A DNA stretch of 64,000 bases from Burkholderia savannae (lineage in GTDB: Bacteria > Pseudomonadota > Gammaproteobacteria > Burkholderiales > Burkholderiaceae). A program made the translations under genes and the position numbers. This document shows positions 9,626 through 19,282 of this stretch, in pieces (positions within the stretch are counted from its first letter, which is position 1; the number at the start of each line of letters is the position of its first letter). The stretch spans positions 682,001 through 746,000 of the forward strand of contig NZ_CP013417.1 of assembly GCF_001524445.2 (NCBI RefSeq), in the 5' to 3' direction. The notes below the pieces were generated by a model that was given only the letters and a program-made list of their open reading frames with translations, searched no databases and was not told the origin of the DNA.

Positions 9626-11143
9626 ATGAGTGAGCCGATCCGTTTCTACCATCGTCAGGCGATCCGCGAAATCGGCGGCGCGAACGTCACCCGCACGGTG
9701 CTTCAGTATCTGCGCGAGGACGCGCGTTGCACCGGTACGAAGGAAGGCTGCGCGGAAGGCGACTGCGGCGCGTGCACGGTCGTCGTCGGCGAGCTGAACG
9801 ACGCGGGCGGCGTCGATTTCAAGGCGGTCAACGCGTGCATCCAGTTCCTGCCGACGCTCGACGGCCGCGCGCTCTTCACGGTCGAGGATCTGCGCCAGCC
9901 GGACGGCACGCTGCATCCGGTGCAGGACGCGCTCGTCGAATGCCACGGCTCGCAGTGCGGCTTCTGCACGCCGGGCTTCGCGATGTCGATGTGGGCGCTG
10001 TACGAGACGCACGGGCACGAAGCGTCGCGCACGGGCCGGACGACGCCGTCGCGCGCCGAGATCGCCGACGCGCTGACGGGCAATCTGTGCCGTTGCACCG
10101 GCTACCGGCCGATCGTCGACGCGGCCGTGCGGATGTTCGACGCGCCGCCGCCGAAGGCGAGCGTCGACGTCGCCGCGCTCGCGCGCACGCTCGCGTCGCT
10201 GCGCCGCGACGACACGTTCCACTACGAGCACGCGGGCCAGTCGTTCGACGCGCCGCGCACGCTCGACGCGCTCGCGCGGCTGAAGGCCGACAAACCGGCC
10301 GCGCGCGTGCTAGCGGGCAGCACCGACGTCGGCCTGTGGGTGACCAAGCAGTTGCGCGAGCTGGGCGACGTGATCTACGTCGGCCAGGTGGGCGAGCTGC
10401 GCCGGATCGTCGAGCGCGACGAGTGGATCGAGATCGGCGCGGGCGCGACGGTGGAGGCCGCGTACGCGGCGCTCGCCGCGCACTACCCGGAACTGACGGA
10501 GATGTGGAAGCGCTTCGCGTCGCTGCCGATCCGCAACGCGGGCACGATGGGCGGCAACGTCGCGAACGGCTCGCCGATCGGCGATTCGATGCCGGGCCTC
10601 ATCGCGCTCGGCGCGCGCGTCGTGCTGCGCGGCGGCGAGGCCGTGCGCGAGCTGCCGCTCGAGGATCTGTATCTCGGCTACCAGAAGACGGACATGGCCG
10701 GGCACGAGTTCGTCGCCGCGCTGAAGGTGCCGAAGCGCACCGGCGCGCGCGCGAACCTGCGCTTTCGCACGTATAAGGTGTCGAAGCGCTTCGATTCCGA
10801 CATCTCGGCCGTTTGCGCGGCGTTCGCGTTCATCGCCGACGGCGACGCGATTCGCGCGCCGCGCGTCGCGTTCGGCGGGATGGCCGCGACGCCGAAGCGC
10901 GCGCCGCACGCGGAGCGCGCGCTCGAGAACGCCGTCTGGGACGAGGCCGCCGCGCTCGCCGCGATGCGCGCGCTCGAGAGCGACTATGCGCCGCTCACCG
11001 ACATGCGCGCGACGAGCGCGTATCGGCTCGAGACCGCGAAGAACCTGCTGTACCGCTTCTGGCTGGAGACCCGCCCGCACGATCCTCTGCCCGCATCGGC
11101 CGTGAACGTGCGCGAAGTCGCCGCCGAGCCGGCCGCCTCCTGA
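9626..11143 (+). CDS. xdhA: Xanthine dehydrogenase small subunit (2Fe-2S and FAD)
   Basis: The 505-residue XdhA subunit passes electrons from the molybdenum centre to NAD in purine breakdown. The N-terminal ferredoxin-type cluster uses Cys35, Cys42, Cys47 and Cys50 region residues (CTGTKEGCAEGDCGAC) with Cys71. The second cluster is in CGFCTPGF (Cys111, Cys114) and CRCTGYRP (Cys155, Cys157). The FAD domain follows from about residue 200, with AGSTDVGLWVTKQ and NAGTMGGNVANGSPIGDSMP. The ATG at 9626 is chosen because it matches the family start; upstream codons are low complexity. xdhB follows after 30 bases. Confidence 0.95.
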   Translation: MSEPIRFYHRQAIREIGGANVTRTVLQYLREDARCTGTKEGCAEGDCGACTVVVGELNDAGGVDFKAVNACIQFLPTLDGRALFTVEDLRQPDGTLHPVQDALVECHGSQCGFCTPGFAMSMWALYETHGHEASRTGRTTPSRAEIADALTGNLCRCTGYRPIVDAAVRMFDAPPPKASVDVAALARTLASLRRDDTFHYEHAGQSFDAPRTLDALARLKADKPAARVLAGSTDVGLWVTKQLRELGDVIYVGQVGELRRIVERDEWIEIGAGATVEAAYAALAAHYPELTEMWKRFASLPIRNAGTMGGNVANGSPIGDSMPGLIALGARVVLRGGEAVRELPLEDLYLGYQKTDMAGHEFVAALKVPKRTGARANLRFRTYKVSKRFDSDISAVCAAFAFIADGDAIRAPRVAFGGMAATPKRAPHAERALENAVWDEAAALAAMRALESDYAPLTDMRATSAYRLETAKNLLYRFWLETRPHDPLPASAVNVREVAAEPAAS

Positions 11144-11173
11144 CCGATCGACGCCAAGCGGAGCCATCGCATC

Positions 11174-13537
11174 ATGAACCAGCAAGCCGAACCCTTCCTG
11201 AGCGTCGCCGCCGACGCCGAGCGCGACGCGTTCAAGCAGGTCCACGTGTCGCGCCCGCACGAGTCCGCGCATCTGCACGTGAGCGGGCGCGCGACTTACA
11301 CCGACGACATCCCGCTCGTCGCGGGCACGCTGCACGCGGCGCTCGGCCTGTCCGCGAAGCCGCACGCGCGGATCGTGTCGATGCGGCTCGACGCGGTGCG
11401 CGCGGCGGCGGGCGTCGTCGCGGTGCTGACCGCGGCCGATATTCCTGGCGCGAACGATTGCGGCCCGATCGTCCACGACGATCCGGTGCTTGCCGACGGC
11501 GTCGTCCAGTACGTCGGGCAGCCGATGTTCGTCGTCGTCGCGACGTCGCACGATGCGGCGCGTCGCGCCGCGCGTCTCGCGCAGATCGAATACGACGAGC
11601 TGCCGGCGATCCTGACCGCGCAGGCCGCGCGCGCGGCCGGCTCGTACGTGCTGCCGCCGATGAAGCTCGCGCGCGGCGACGCGGCCGCGCGGATCGCGCG
11701 CGCCGCGCATCGCGAGTCGGGCGAGATGACGCTCGGCGGCCAGGAGCAGTTCTATCTCGAAGGGCAGATCGCGTACGCGGTGCCGAAGGAGGACGGCGCG
11801 ATGCACGTCTACAGCTCGACGCAGCATCCGAGCGAGATGCAGCATCTCGTCGCGCGCGCGCTCGGGCTCGCGTCGCACGACGTGCTCGTCGAATGCCGGC
11901 GGATGGGCGGCGGCTTCGGCGGCAAGGAATCGCAATCGGGCCTGTTCGCGTGCTGCGCGGCGCTCGCCGCGTGGAAGCTGCAGTGCCCGGTGAAGCTGCG
12001 CCCCGATCGCGACGACGACATGATGATCACCGGCAAGCGCCACGACTTTCATTCCCGCTACGACGTCGGCTACGACGATGCGGGCGTGATCGAAGGCGTC
12101 GCGGTCGACATGACGTCGCGCTGCGGCTTCTCCGCCGACCTGTCGGGGCCCGTGATGACGCGCGCGGTGTGCCACTTCGACAACGCGTACTGGCTGCCCG
12201 ACGTGTCGATCGTCGGCCGCTGCGGGAAGACGAACACGCAGTCGAACACCGCGTTTCGCGGCTTCGGCGGCCCGCAGGGCGCGTTCGCGATCGAGTACGT
12301 CGTCGACAGCGTCGCGCGCGCGCTCGGCCGCGATCCGCTCGACGTGCGCCGCGCGAACCTGTACGGCAAGACCGAGCGCAACGTGACGCCTTACGGGCAG
12401 ACGATCGAGGACAACGTGCTCCCCGAGCTGATCGCCGAGCTCGAGGCGACGAGCGCGTACCGCGAGCGCCGCGCGGCGACGCGCGCGTTCAACGCGGCGA
12501 GCCCGGTGCTGAAGAAGGGCATCGCGCTCACGCCGGTGAAGTTCGGCATCGCGTTCAACGTCACGCATTTCAACCAGGCGGGCGCGCTCGTCCACATCTA
12601 CACCGACGGCTCGATTCTCGTGAACCACGGCGGCACCGAGATGGGCCAGGGGCTCAACACGAAGGTCGCGCAGGTCGTCGCGCACGAGCTCGGCGTCGGC
12701 TTCGCGCGGATTCGCGCGACGGCGACCGACACGAGCAAGGTCGCGAACACCTCGGCGACGGCCGCGTCGACGGGCTCCGATCTGAACGGTAAGGCCGCGC
12801 AGGACGCGGCGCGCCAATTGCGCGAGCGGCTCGCCGCGTTCGCGGCCGAGCGCTTCGGCGCCGGCGCGGCGAGCGCGGCCGACGTGCGCTTCGTGCACGA
12901 CGAAGTGCGGGTGGGCGATGCGGCCGTGCCGTTCGAGGAAGTCGTCGCGCAGGCGTATCGCGCGCGCGTGCAGCTCTGGTCGGACGGCTTCTACGCGACG
13001 CCGAAGCTGCACTGGGATCAGGCGGCGCTGCGCGGGCGGCCGTTCTTCTACTACGCGTACGGCGCGGCGGTGTCGGAAGTCGTCGTCGACACGCTGACGG
13101 GCGAGATGCGCGTGCTGCGCGCGGATGTGCTGCACGACGTCGGCGCGTCGCTGAATCCGGCGCTCGATATCGGGCAGGTCGAAGGCGCGTTCATCCAGGG
13201 AATGGGGTGGCTCACGACCGAGGAGCTGTGGTGGAGCGACGGCGGCGAGCTGAAGACGCACGCGCCGTCGACATACAAGATTCCGACCGTCAACGATTGT
13301 CCGCCGGATTTCCGTGTGAGGCTGTTCGACAACCGCAACGCGGAGGACAGCATCCACCGGTCGAAGGCGGTAGGCGAGCCGCCGCTCTTGCTGCCGTTCT
13401 CGGTGTTTTTCGCGATCCGCGACGCGATTGCGGCGCTCGGCGAGTACGCGATCAATCCGCCGCTCGCCGCGCCCGCGACGGGCGAGTCGATCCTGCGCGC
13501 GGCGCAGGCGGTGCGCGCGGCGCGGGCGGGAGCGTGA
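11174..13537 (+). CDS. xdhB: Xanthine dehydrogenase large subunit (molybdopterin-binding)
   Basis: The 787-residue XdhB carries the molybdenum cofactor and hydroxylates hypoxanthine and xanthine to urate. Family blocks visible are HVSGRATYTDDIP, GGQEQFYLEGQIAY, the cofactor loops MGGGFGGKES and NTAFRGFGGPQG, GGTEMGQGLNTK, and KAVGEPPLLLPFSVF with the catalytic Glu. It is cotranscribed with xdhA. The usual third gene, xdhC (cofactor insertion chaperone), is not found after it here. Confidence 0.95.
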   Translation: MNQQAEPFLSVAADAERDAFKQVHVSRPHESAHLHVSGRATYTDDIPLVAGTLHAALGLSAKPHARIVSMRLDAVRAAAGVVAVLTAADIPGANDCGPIVHDDPVLADGVVQYVGQPMFVVVATSHDAARRAARLAQIEYDELPAILTAQAARAAGSYVLPPMKLARGDAAARIARAAHRESGEMTLGGQEQFYLEGQIAYAVPKEDGAMHVYSSTQHPSEMQHLVARALGLASHDVLVECRRMGGGFGGKESQSGLFACCAALAAWKLQCPVKLRPDRDDDMMITGKRHDFHSRYDVGYDDAGVIEGVAVDMTSRCGFSADLSGPVMTRAVCHFDNAYWLPDVSIVGRCGKTNTQSNTAFRGFGGPQGAFAIEYVVDSVARALGRDPLDVRRANLYGKTERNVTPYGQTIEDNVLPELIAELEATSAYRERRAATRAFNAASPVLKKGIALTPVKFGIAFNVTHFNQAGALVHIYTDGSILVNHGGTEMGQGLNTKVAQVVAHELGVGFARIRATATDTSKVANTSATAASTGSDLNGKAAQDAARQLRERLAAFAAERFGAGAASAADVRFVHDEVRVGDAAVPFEEVVAQAYRARVQLWSDGFYATPKLHWDQAALRGRPFFYYAYGAAVSEVVVDTLTGEMRVLRADVLHDVGASLNPALDIGQVEGAFIQGMGWLTTEELWWSDGGELKTHAPSTYKIPTVNDCPPDFRVRLFDNRNAEDSIHRSKAVGEPPLLLPFSVFFAIRDAIAALGEYAINPPLAAPATGESILRAAQAVRAARAGA

Positions 13538-13612
13538 CGCGCGGCGATTGCGCGGCGGCGTGAGCGGGCATCGCGCGTTGGCGCGCACGAGGCGCGCGGT
13601 GTGACGATCGCC

Positions 13613-13692
13613 GCATCGCATCGCATCGCATCGCGTCGAATTGCATTTCACTGCATTGCATCGAATCGCATCAGACCGAATCGCGCCGAAGC
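13613..13692. repeat. Degenerate pentanucleotide repeat (GCATC-like, about 16 units)
   Basis: The sequence keeps a strict 5-base period for 80 bases. It starts with four perfect GCATC units and decays to GCGTC, GAATT, GCATT, GAATC and similar. It lies between xdhB and the ModA-like gene, where xdhC might be expected. Confidence 0.75.
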
Positions 13693-13842
13693 CGCCCCTT
13701 TCGCGTGTGTTGCGCGAATGCGAGCGGCGACGGCGCGCCGTCGCCGGCCGATCCGTACAAACCAGCGCTATTCAGCGAAACCGGTTTCCGCGAAGATGAC
13801 CGTCGCTTCCCATCCGACGATCGCCCGAACACGAAGACAACG

Positions 13843-14625
13843 ATGAGACACGCCCTGACGAAGCAGATCGGCGTCGCGCTGCTGGTTGCGGCCGCCGCGC
13901 TCGCGCAAGCGCATGCAGCCGAGCTGCACGTGATGAATTCCGGCGGCTTCACCGCCGCGTACAAATTGCTCGCGCCGAAGTTCGAGGCGTCGACGGGCAA
14001 CACGCTCGACATCGCCTATGGCCCGTCGATGGGCGCGACGCCCGAAGCGATCCCGAACCGGCTCGCGCGCGGCGAACCGGCCGATGTCGTGATCATGGTC
14101 GGCTACGCGCTCGACACGCTGATTCGCGAAGGCAAGGTCGATCCGGCCTCGCGCGTCGAGCTCGCCGATTCGCGGATCGGCGCGGTCGTGCGCGCGGGCG
14201 AGCCGGTGCCGGACATCGGCTCGCCCGACGCGCTGAAGGCCGCGCTGCTGCAGGCGAAGTCGGTCGCGTATTCGGACAGCGCGAGCGGCGTCTACATCGG
14301 GAACGAGCTGTTCAAGCGGCTCGGCGTCGAGGCCGAGGTCAGGCCGAAGGCGACGATGGTGCCGCGCATTCCGGTTGCGTCGAAGGTGGCCGACGGCACC
14401 TACGCGCTCGGCTTCCAGCAGGTGAGCGAACTGCTGCCGGTGCAGGGCGCGACGTTTGTCGGCAAGATTCCGGAGGCGCTGCAATCGGTCACGCGGTTCG
14501 CGGGCGGGATTCCGGTCGGCGCGAACCATCCGCGCGAGGCGCGCGCGTTGCTCGATTACCTGGCGTCGCCCGCGTCGGCCGACGACGTGCGCAAGACGGG
14601 CCTCGATCCGGTTCCGGCGCGCTGA
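13843..14625 (+). CDS. ModA-like ABC transporter substrate-binding protein
   Basis: This periplasmic binding protein of 260 residues has a signal peptide (MRHALTKQIGVALLVAAAAL, cleavage near AHA-AEL). The mature part resembles the molybdate-binding ModA family (COG0725-like): VMNSGGFTAAYKLLAPKFE, GPSMGATPEAIPNRLARGEP and DVVIMVGYALDTLIREGKV. No permease or ATPase gene is adjacent, so it is an orphan. Position beside a molybdenum enzyme fits molybdate binding, but many members of this group bind other oxyanions or small organic acids. The ATG at 13843 is the only start giving a proper signal peptide. Confidence 0.78.
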   Translation: MRHALTKQIGVALLVAAAALAQAHAAELHVMNSGGFTAAYKLLAPKFEASTGNTLDIAYGPSMGATPEAIPNRLARGEPADVVIMVGYALDTLIREGKVDPASRVELADSRIGAVVRAGEPVPDIGSPDALKAALLQAKSVAYSDSASGVYIGNELFKRLGVEAEVRPKATMVPRIPVASKVADGTYALGFQQVSELLPVQGATFVGKIPEALQSVTRFAGGIPVGANHPREARALLDYLASPASADDVRKTGLDPVPAR

Positions 14626-15222
14626 GCCGCTGCGTCGCGGGCCGCGATGGCGCGGGTCTTGCGGCGGCGCGCTCGATATCCTTCGATCCCGCTTTGATGC
14701 ATCGGCGTGGAGCCGTGCCCGTTGCGACGTCGCGCGTCTTGCAGCGGCGTGGGCATGCGCTGGCCCCAACGGACGCAGATGGAGTGCCTGCGATCGAGCG
14801 CGGCGCGTCGATTCGCGGCGCGCTCGATATCTCTCGATCCGGTTTTGGCGCGTCGACGTGGAGCGCCACCGTTTGCGATGTCGAATTTCGTGCAGCGGCG
14901 CAGACACGCGTCGGCCGCCCGGCGTGCTGATCGGGGGTGGAATGTCGCGGACGCTCGAGTCGACTGTCGGCGTTCGGTCGTGCGCGCGATCGCACCCAAG
15001 CGCATCGGCGCGTTGCGCCTTCGAGCGCGAACGGCATGTTTGCGGAAAAGTCCGCACATTGGCACGCGACATGCGCGTGCCGAGCGGCACACGCGGGAAA
15101 CCAGCGTTCGTCGCCATTGAAAATAGCCGACGCGTGGATCGCATCGAATGCGCGCGCCGCGCGCATCGCGTAGACTCGCGGATTCGCGCGCCATGTGTCG
15201 CGCGCCTTGACGAGAGAAGCCC
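14626..15222. other. Intergenic region carrying a pair of imperfect direct repeats
   Basis: No gene is supported here. Two copies of a roughly 100-bp sequence lie 151 bases apart (listed separately). The remainder is high-GC non-coding sequence. Confidence 0.55.
14666..14917. repeat. Two ~100-bp imperfect direct repeats
   Basis: Copy 1 spans about 14666-14766 and copy 2 about 14817-14917, at a constant offset of 151. Both begin GGCGCGCTCGATATC, share TCGATCC, GCGTGGAGC-like and TTGCGA-GTCG blocks, and end GCAGCGGCG. Constant offset shows few insertions or deletions. The unit is not recognised. Confidence 0.7.
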
Positions 15223-15627
15223 ATGCAAGCGCATCAACCGTATTTCGATGAAGTCGTCGCCGGCTGCGACGCGATCGGCGGCTGGCTGTCGGGCGACGTA
15301 TCCGGGCCCGAGGCGCTCGACGCGCTGATGGCGCGCTTCGCGCCGCACTTCACGATGATCGGCACCGACGGTAACGTCTACGATCACGCGGCCATGCGCG
15401 CGCTGTTCGCGCGGCTCGCCGGCCGCAAGCCCGGCTTGAAGATCACGTTTTCGGAGATGCGCGCGCTCGCGGCGGAGTCGACGCACGGCGTCGTCAGCTA
15501 CTGCGAGTATCAGACGGACGCGACGGGCGAGTTGCCGACGCGCCGCTCGACCGTCGTGTTCGAGCGCGATTCGCAGACGGGCGCGGTGCGCTGGACGCAT
15601 TTGCAGGAAACCTTCTGCGCGAAGTGA
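15223..15627 (+). CDS. Small NTF2/SnoaL-like protein of unknown function
   Basis: A soluble 134-residue protein without signal peptide or membrane segment. The pattern of an N-terminal helix, FAPHFTMIGTDGNVYDHAAM and the C-terminal strands STVVFERDSQTGAVRWTHLQ suits a SnoaL/DUF4440-like cone fold, which includes small isomerases, hydrolases and ligand binders. An AGAGAAG ribosome site precedes the ATG. It stands alone between two non-coding regions. No catalytic residues can be named. Confidence 0.75.
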   Translation: MQAHQPYFDEVVAGCDAIGGWLSGDVSGPEALDALMARFAPHFTMIGTDGNVYDHAAMRALFARLAGRKPGLKITFSEMRALAAESTHGVVSYCEYQTDATGELPTRRSTVVFERDSQTGAVRWTHLQETFCAK

Positions 15628-15806
15628 GCGCGTGCGGGCCGGCACGCGCGCCTGCAGCATGCAGGCGGCATGTCGTCGAACGCTTTGTTCCGTGATCGGC
15701 ATGTGTCGGTCCGGATCGCTCGCGCGGACGTCGGGCGGGCTCGTGATGTGCCGATCGCGGTCGAATGTATCGTCCGCGCCGATTCCGACGGTTCTCCCGG
15801 TTCTCC

Positions 15807-15838
15807 CGATTCCTCGATTCCTCGATTCCTCGATTCCT
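15807..15838. repeat. 8-bp tandem repeat CGATTCCT (4 units)
   Basis: Four perfect copies of CGATTCCT occur in tandem and run on into CGACCTCG. The array ends 26 bases before the palindromic operator upstream of the TonB receptor operon, so a change in copy number could alter promoter spacing. Confidence 0.85.
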
Positions 15839-15864
15839 CGACCTCGATCCCCGTGCAAAAGTAG

Positions 15865-15883
15865 GATGATATGTTATATCATC
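15865..15883. promoter_or_regulatory. Zur/Fur-like palindromic operator candidate
   Basis: Two perfect 8-base arms GATGATAT and ATATCATC flank GTT. The segment is strikingly A/T-rich in a GC-rich setting. Its GATATGTTATA core closely resembles proteobacterial Zur boxes of the GATATGTTATAACATATC type. It lies about 290 bases before the TonB receptor start. Fit to a classical Fur box is poorer. Function is inferred, not shown. Confidence 0.5.
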
Positions 15884-16174
15884 GTCCCCGCCGTGTAGGC
15901 GAACCGCAAGCAATCGCGATCGCGCGACGCGCGCGTCGCCTGCACACAAGCGCGCGTGCGCGACGCCGATGCGGCGGGGCCGTCGTCCCTGCCGCCGATC
16001 GACGGCGTCGAGTCGCCCGCGCGATGCCGATCAAGGTTGCGGGAGTCGACGAGCAGTGAACGTAGCGAAACAGGCGGGGCGCATCCGGGACCGCGAAACG
16101 GGGGCGACAGCGGGGACGACAGCGGGGCGCACGATGCGCGCCCCGGCATCGATGACGGCCGAGGCGGTTCGCCG

Positions 16175-18451
16175 ATGAGCCGGATTCCACACGCGCCGTC
16201 GCGTTGCCGCGCGTTGCGCCGGACGCCCGCAGCGGCCGGCGCGCGCACCGCCCACGCCGCCCACGCCGTGCATTGTGACCAGGCGGCCTGCGCCGATCCG
16301 TCACGGCGCAGCACGACTATCGAGCGCTGCGTGACGGCGCTCGCGTGCGCGATGACGGCGTCCGGCGCGCTCGCCGCCGACGCGGACCCGGCCGAGCCCG
16401 CGCGCGAAAGCCATCGCGAACTGCCGACCGTGCACGTGACGAGCGGCGCGCCGCACGCGCCGCCGGCGCTGTCCACGCCGCTTTCGGCAGGCTCGCGTCT
16501 GAAGCTCGCGAGCCTCGACACGCCCGCGAGCGTCGAGGCGATCACGTCCGAGCAGATCGCCGCGCGCGGCGATCGCACGATCGTCGACGCCGTCACGCGC
16601 GCGGCGGGCTTCAGCACGGCCGCGGCGCCCGGCAACGGCGGCACCGCGCTCAGCGTGCGCGGCTTCGCGGGGCAGGAATCGGTGACGACGCTCGTCGACG
16701 GCGTGCGCCTCTATCCGGCCGCGGGCACGGCCACGTTCCCGTTCTCGACGTGGTCCGCCGAGCGGATCGAGGTGCTGCGCGGGCCCGCGTCCGTGCTGTA
16801 CGGCGAAGGGGCGATCGGCGGCGTCGTCGACGTCGTGACGAAGCGCCCGAGCCGCGAGCGTTCGACGACGCTGCAGGCGGGCATCGGCACGCAAGGCGGC
16901 AAGCGCGTCGCGTTCGACACGACGGGCGCGCTCGGTTCGCATCTTGCCTATCGTTTCCACCTGAGCGACGAGCGCACGCGCGGTTTCGTCGATCGCGGCG
17001 ACGCGCACACGACGGCCGTCGGCGGCGCGCTGAAGCTCGACGTCGACCCGCGTCTGTCGATCGCGCTCGATTTCGATTACGGCCGCCAGAAGCCCGCGAC
17101 CTATTTCGGCGCGCCGGTGACGAACGGCGTACTCGATCGCGCGCTGCGCGAGCGCAACTACAACGTCGGCGACGCGACGATCGCCTATCACGACACGTGG
17201 ACGCGGCTCGCCGCGACGTATCGCGCGGGCAACGGCGTGACGCTCGACGGCCAGCTCTATTACCTCGCGACGCGCCGCCATTGGCGCGACGCGGAATCGT
17301 ACGCGCTCGACGCGGCGTCGCGCACCGTCGCGCGCGGCGACTATCTCGAGATCTTCCATCGCGAGCGGCAGTTCGGCGAGCGGCTCACGGCGCGCATCGA
17401 CTCGCGCGTGCTCGGCCGGGCGAACCGGCTCGTGATCGGCGTCGAGTTCAACCAGATCGCGTTCGACGGCGCGAACAATTCGCCGTATCGCGGCGCATCG
17501 ACGGTCGATGCATACGGCTTCGATCCCGGCGCGTTCGCGAGCCCCGATCCGACGCTGCCGCGCTTTCGCACGCGCACGCGCCAGGCGGCGGCGTTCGTCG
17601 AGAACCGGCTCGAAGTGCTGCCGCGGCTCGCGTGGGTGAGCGGGCTGCGCTACGACCATCTGTCGTTGCGACGCGACGATCTGATCGCGGGCGGCACGTT
17701 CGACAAGACCTTCGCGCACACCGGCTGGCGCAGCGGGCTCGTCTACGAGATCACGCCGAGCCTCGCCGCGTACGCGCAATACACGACGGGCGCGGAGGGC
17801 GTCGGCTCGCTCGTCACGCTGTCGGCGTCGCAGGCGAACTACACGCTCGCGACCGGCCGCCAGTGGGAAGCGGGCGTCAAGCACGAGATCGCGGAGGGCC
17901 GCGCGTACTGGACGCTCGCCGTGTACGACATCGTCAAGCGCGGTCTCGTCAGCACCGATGTGCTCAATCCGGCGCGTGCGCAGCAGGTCGGCCGCCAGTC
18001 GTCGCGCGGGGTCGAGCTCGCGGGCGGCGTGCGGCTGCCGGGCGGCGTGACGATCGATGCGAACGCGGCATGGCTGCGCGCGCGCTACGACGATTTCAGT
18101 CAGCGCACAGGCGATGCGGCCGTGCAGCGCGCGGGCAACGTGCCGCACGACATCCCGCAGCAGAGCGCGAACCTGTGGATCGGCTGGGCGTTCGCGCCCG
18201 GCTGGCAAGCGAACGCGGGCGTGCGCTACGTCGGCCGCCGCTACGGCGACGACGCGAACCTCGTGCCGGTGCCGTCGTACACGGTGTTCGACGCGTCGCT
18301 CGCGTGGCAGGCGACGCGCGACGTCGACGTCGCGCTCTATGCGCGCAATCTCGCGAACCGCACGTACGCGGCGTCGACGTCGAACGGCGGCGCGCAATGG
18401 CTGCTCGGGCCGTCGCGTTCGGCCGAGCTCGTCGCGACGCTGCGCTTCTAG
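16175..18451 (+). CDS. TonB-dependent outer-membrane receptor
   Basis: This 758-residue receptor carries a plug and beta-barrel. After a long N-terminal leader with a hydrophobic signal core (VTALACAMTASGALA), the plug shows TPASVEAITSEQIAAR, SVRGFAGQESVTTLVDGVR and the ERIEVLRGPASVLYGEGAIG motif. The C-terminus ends in a strand finishing ELVATLRF with terminal Phe, as outer-membrane porin strands do. Three ABC importer genes follow in the same direction, so it likely brings a metal chelate, haem or corrinoid across the outer membrane. The leader is unusually long; the true start could be a later codon near residue 48. Confidence 0.9.
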   Translation: MSRIPHAPSRCRALRRTPAAAGARTAHAAHAVHCDQAACADPSRRSTTIERCVTALACAMTASGALAADADPAEPARESHRELPTVHVTSGAPHAPPALSTPLSAGSRLKLASLDTPASVEAITSEQIAARGDRTIVDAVTRAAGFSTAAAPGNGGTALSVRGFAGQESVTTLVDGVRLYPAAGTATFPFSTWSAERIEVLRGPASVLYGEGAIGGVVDVVTKRPSRERSTTLQAGIGTQGGKRVAFDTTGALGSHLAYRFHLSDERTRGFVDRGDAHTTAVGGALKLDVDPRLSIALDFDYGRQKPATYFGAPVTNGVLDRALRERNYNVGDATIAYHDTWTRLAATYRAGNGVTLDGQLYYLATRRHWRDAESYALDAASRTVARGDYLEIFHRERQFGERLTARIDSRVLGRANRLVIGVEFNQIAFDGANNSPYRGASTVDAYGFDPGAFASPDPTLPRFRTRTRQAAAFVENRLEVLPRLAWVSGLRYDHLSLRRDDLIAGGTFDKTFAHTGWRSGLVYEITPSLAAYAQYTTGAEGVGSLVTLSASQANYTLATGRQWEAGVKHEIAEGRAYWTLAVYDIVKRGLVSTDVLNPARAQQVGRQSSRGVELAGGVRLPGGVTIDANAAWLRARYDDFSQRTGDAAVQRAGNVPHDIPQQSANLWIGWAFAPGWQANAGVRYVGRRYGDDANLVPVPSYTVFDASLAWQATRDVDVALYARNLANRTYAASTSNGGAQWLLGPSRSAELVATLRF

Positions 18452-18490
18452 CGCGCCGCCCATCCTGACGACCCTCGACGAGGCCCGCCC

Positions 18491-19282
18491 ATGTCCGCGA
18501 CACTCGACATCGAATGCCTGAGCTGGTCGCCGCCGGGCGCGCCCGGCGTGCTGCGGGAACTGTCGCTGACCGTGCGCGCGGGCGAGCTCGCGGGCCTCAT
18601 CGGCCCGAACGGCAGCGGCAAGACGAGCGTGATGCGTTGCGCGTTCCGCTTCGCACGGCCGCAGGCGGGCACGGTGACGCTCGACGCGCAGGACGTGTGG
18701 CGCGCGTCGCCGCGCTGGAGCGCGCAGCGAATCGCGGTGCTGCAGCAGGAAGCGCCCGACGATTTCGGGCTGACGGTCGAGGAAGTCGCGCGGATGGGCC
18801 GCACGCCGCACAAGCGCCTGTTCGATGCGGACACCGCGGACGACGCGCGCATCGTCGAAGCCGCGCTGCGCGACGTCGATCTGTGGACGCGGCGCGAGCG
18901 GCGCTTCGCGTCGCTGTCGGGCGGCGAGAAGCAGCGCGCGCTGCTCGCGCGCGCGCTCGTCCAGCAGCCGGCGCTGCTGCTGCTCGACGAGCCGACCAAC
19001 CATCTCGACGTGCGCCATCAGCTCGAATTGCTCGCGCGCGTGCGCGCGCTGCGCGTGACGACGCTCGCGACGATCCACGACCTGAATCTCGCCGCCGCGT
19101 ATTGCGACCGGCTGCACGTGCTGGCGGGCGGGCGCATCGTCGCGAGCGGCGCGCCCGCCGACGTGCTGACGCGCGCGCTCATTGCCGGCGTGTTCGGCGT
19201 CGATGCGATCGTCGACGCGCACCCGGTGTCGGGGCGCCCGCGGGTCACGCTGATCTATCCGGAGGATGCCGAACGATGTTGA
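18491..19282 (+). CDS. ABC transporter ATP-binding protein (FecE/BtuD/HmuV type)
   Basis: A 263-residue ATPase of the iron-chelate/cobalamin importer class. The Walker A motif is GPNGSGKT at residues 38-45, the signature LSGGEKQRALLARAL lies near 142, Walker B is LLLLDEPTNHLD near 165, and the switch His is in ATIHDLN. Its stop overlaps the start of the binding-protein gene by 7 bases, which indicates translational coupling in one operon. Confidence 0.92.
   Translation: MSATLDIECLSWSPPGAPGVLRELSLTVRAGELAGLIGPNGSGKTSVMRCAFRFARPQAGTVTLDAQDVWRASPRWSAQRIAVLQQEAPDDFGLTVEEVARMGRTPHKRLFDADTADDARIVEAALRDVDLWTRRERRFASLSGGEKQRALLARALVQQPALLLLDEPTNHLDVRHQLELLARVRALRVTTLATIHDLNLAAAYCDRLHVLAGGRIVASGAPADVLTRALIAGVFGVDAIVDAHPVSGRPRVTLIYPEDAERC

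Larger units (their letters stand above)
15628..16174. other. Leader region of the TonB receptor operon
   Basis: No gene is supported in these 547 bases. They hold an 8-bp simple repeat and a Zur-like palindrome (both listed). A cobalamin riboswitch was looked for and not seen. Confidence 0.6.

Noticed and set aside
10310..13651. 1113-codon open frame on the minus strand
   Set aside because: It lies antisense to xdhA and xdhB, is dominated by Arg, Ala and Val, and has no family resemblance. It is a by-product of high-GC codon use.
15628..16174. Cobalamin riboswitch ahead of the TonB receptor gene
   Set aside because: The receptor and importer look B12-like and bluB is in the window, but no B12-box or other conserved riboswitch block could be found.
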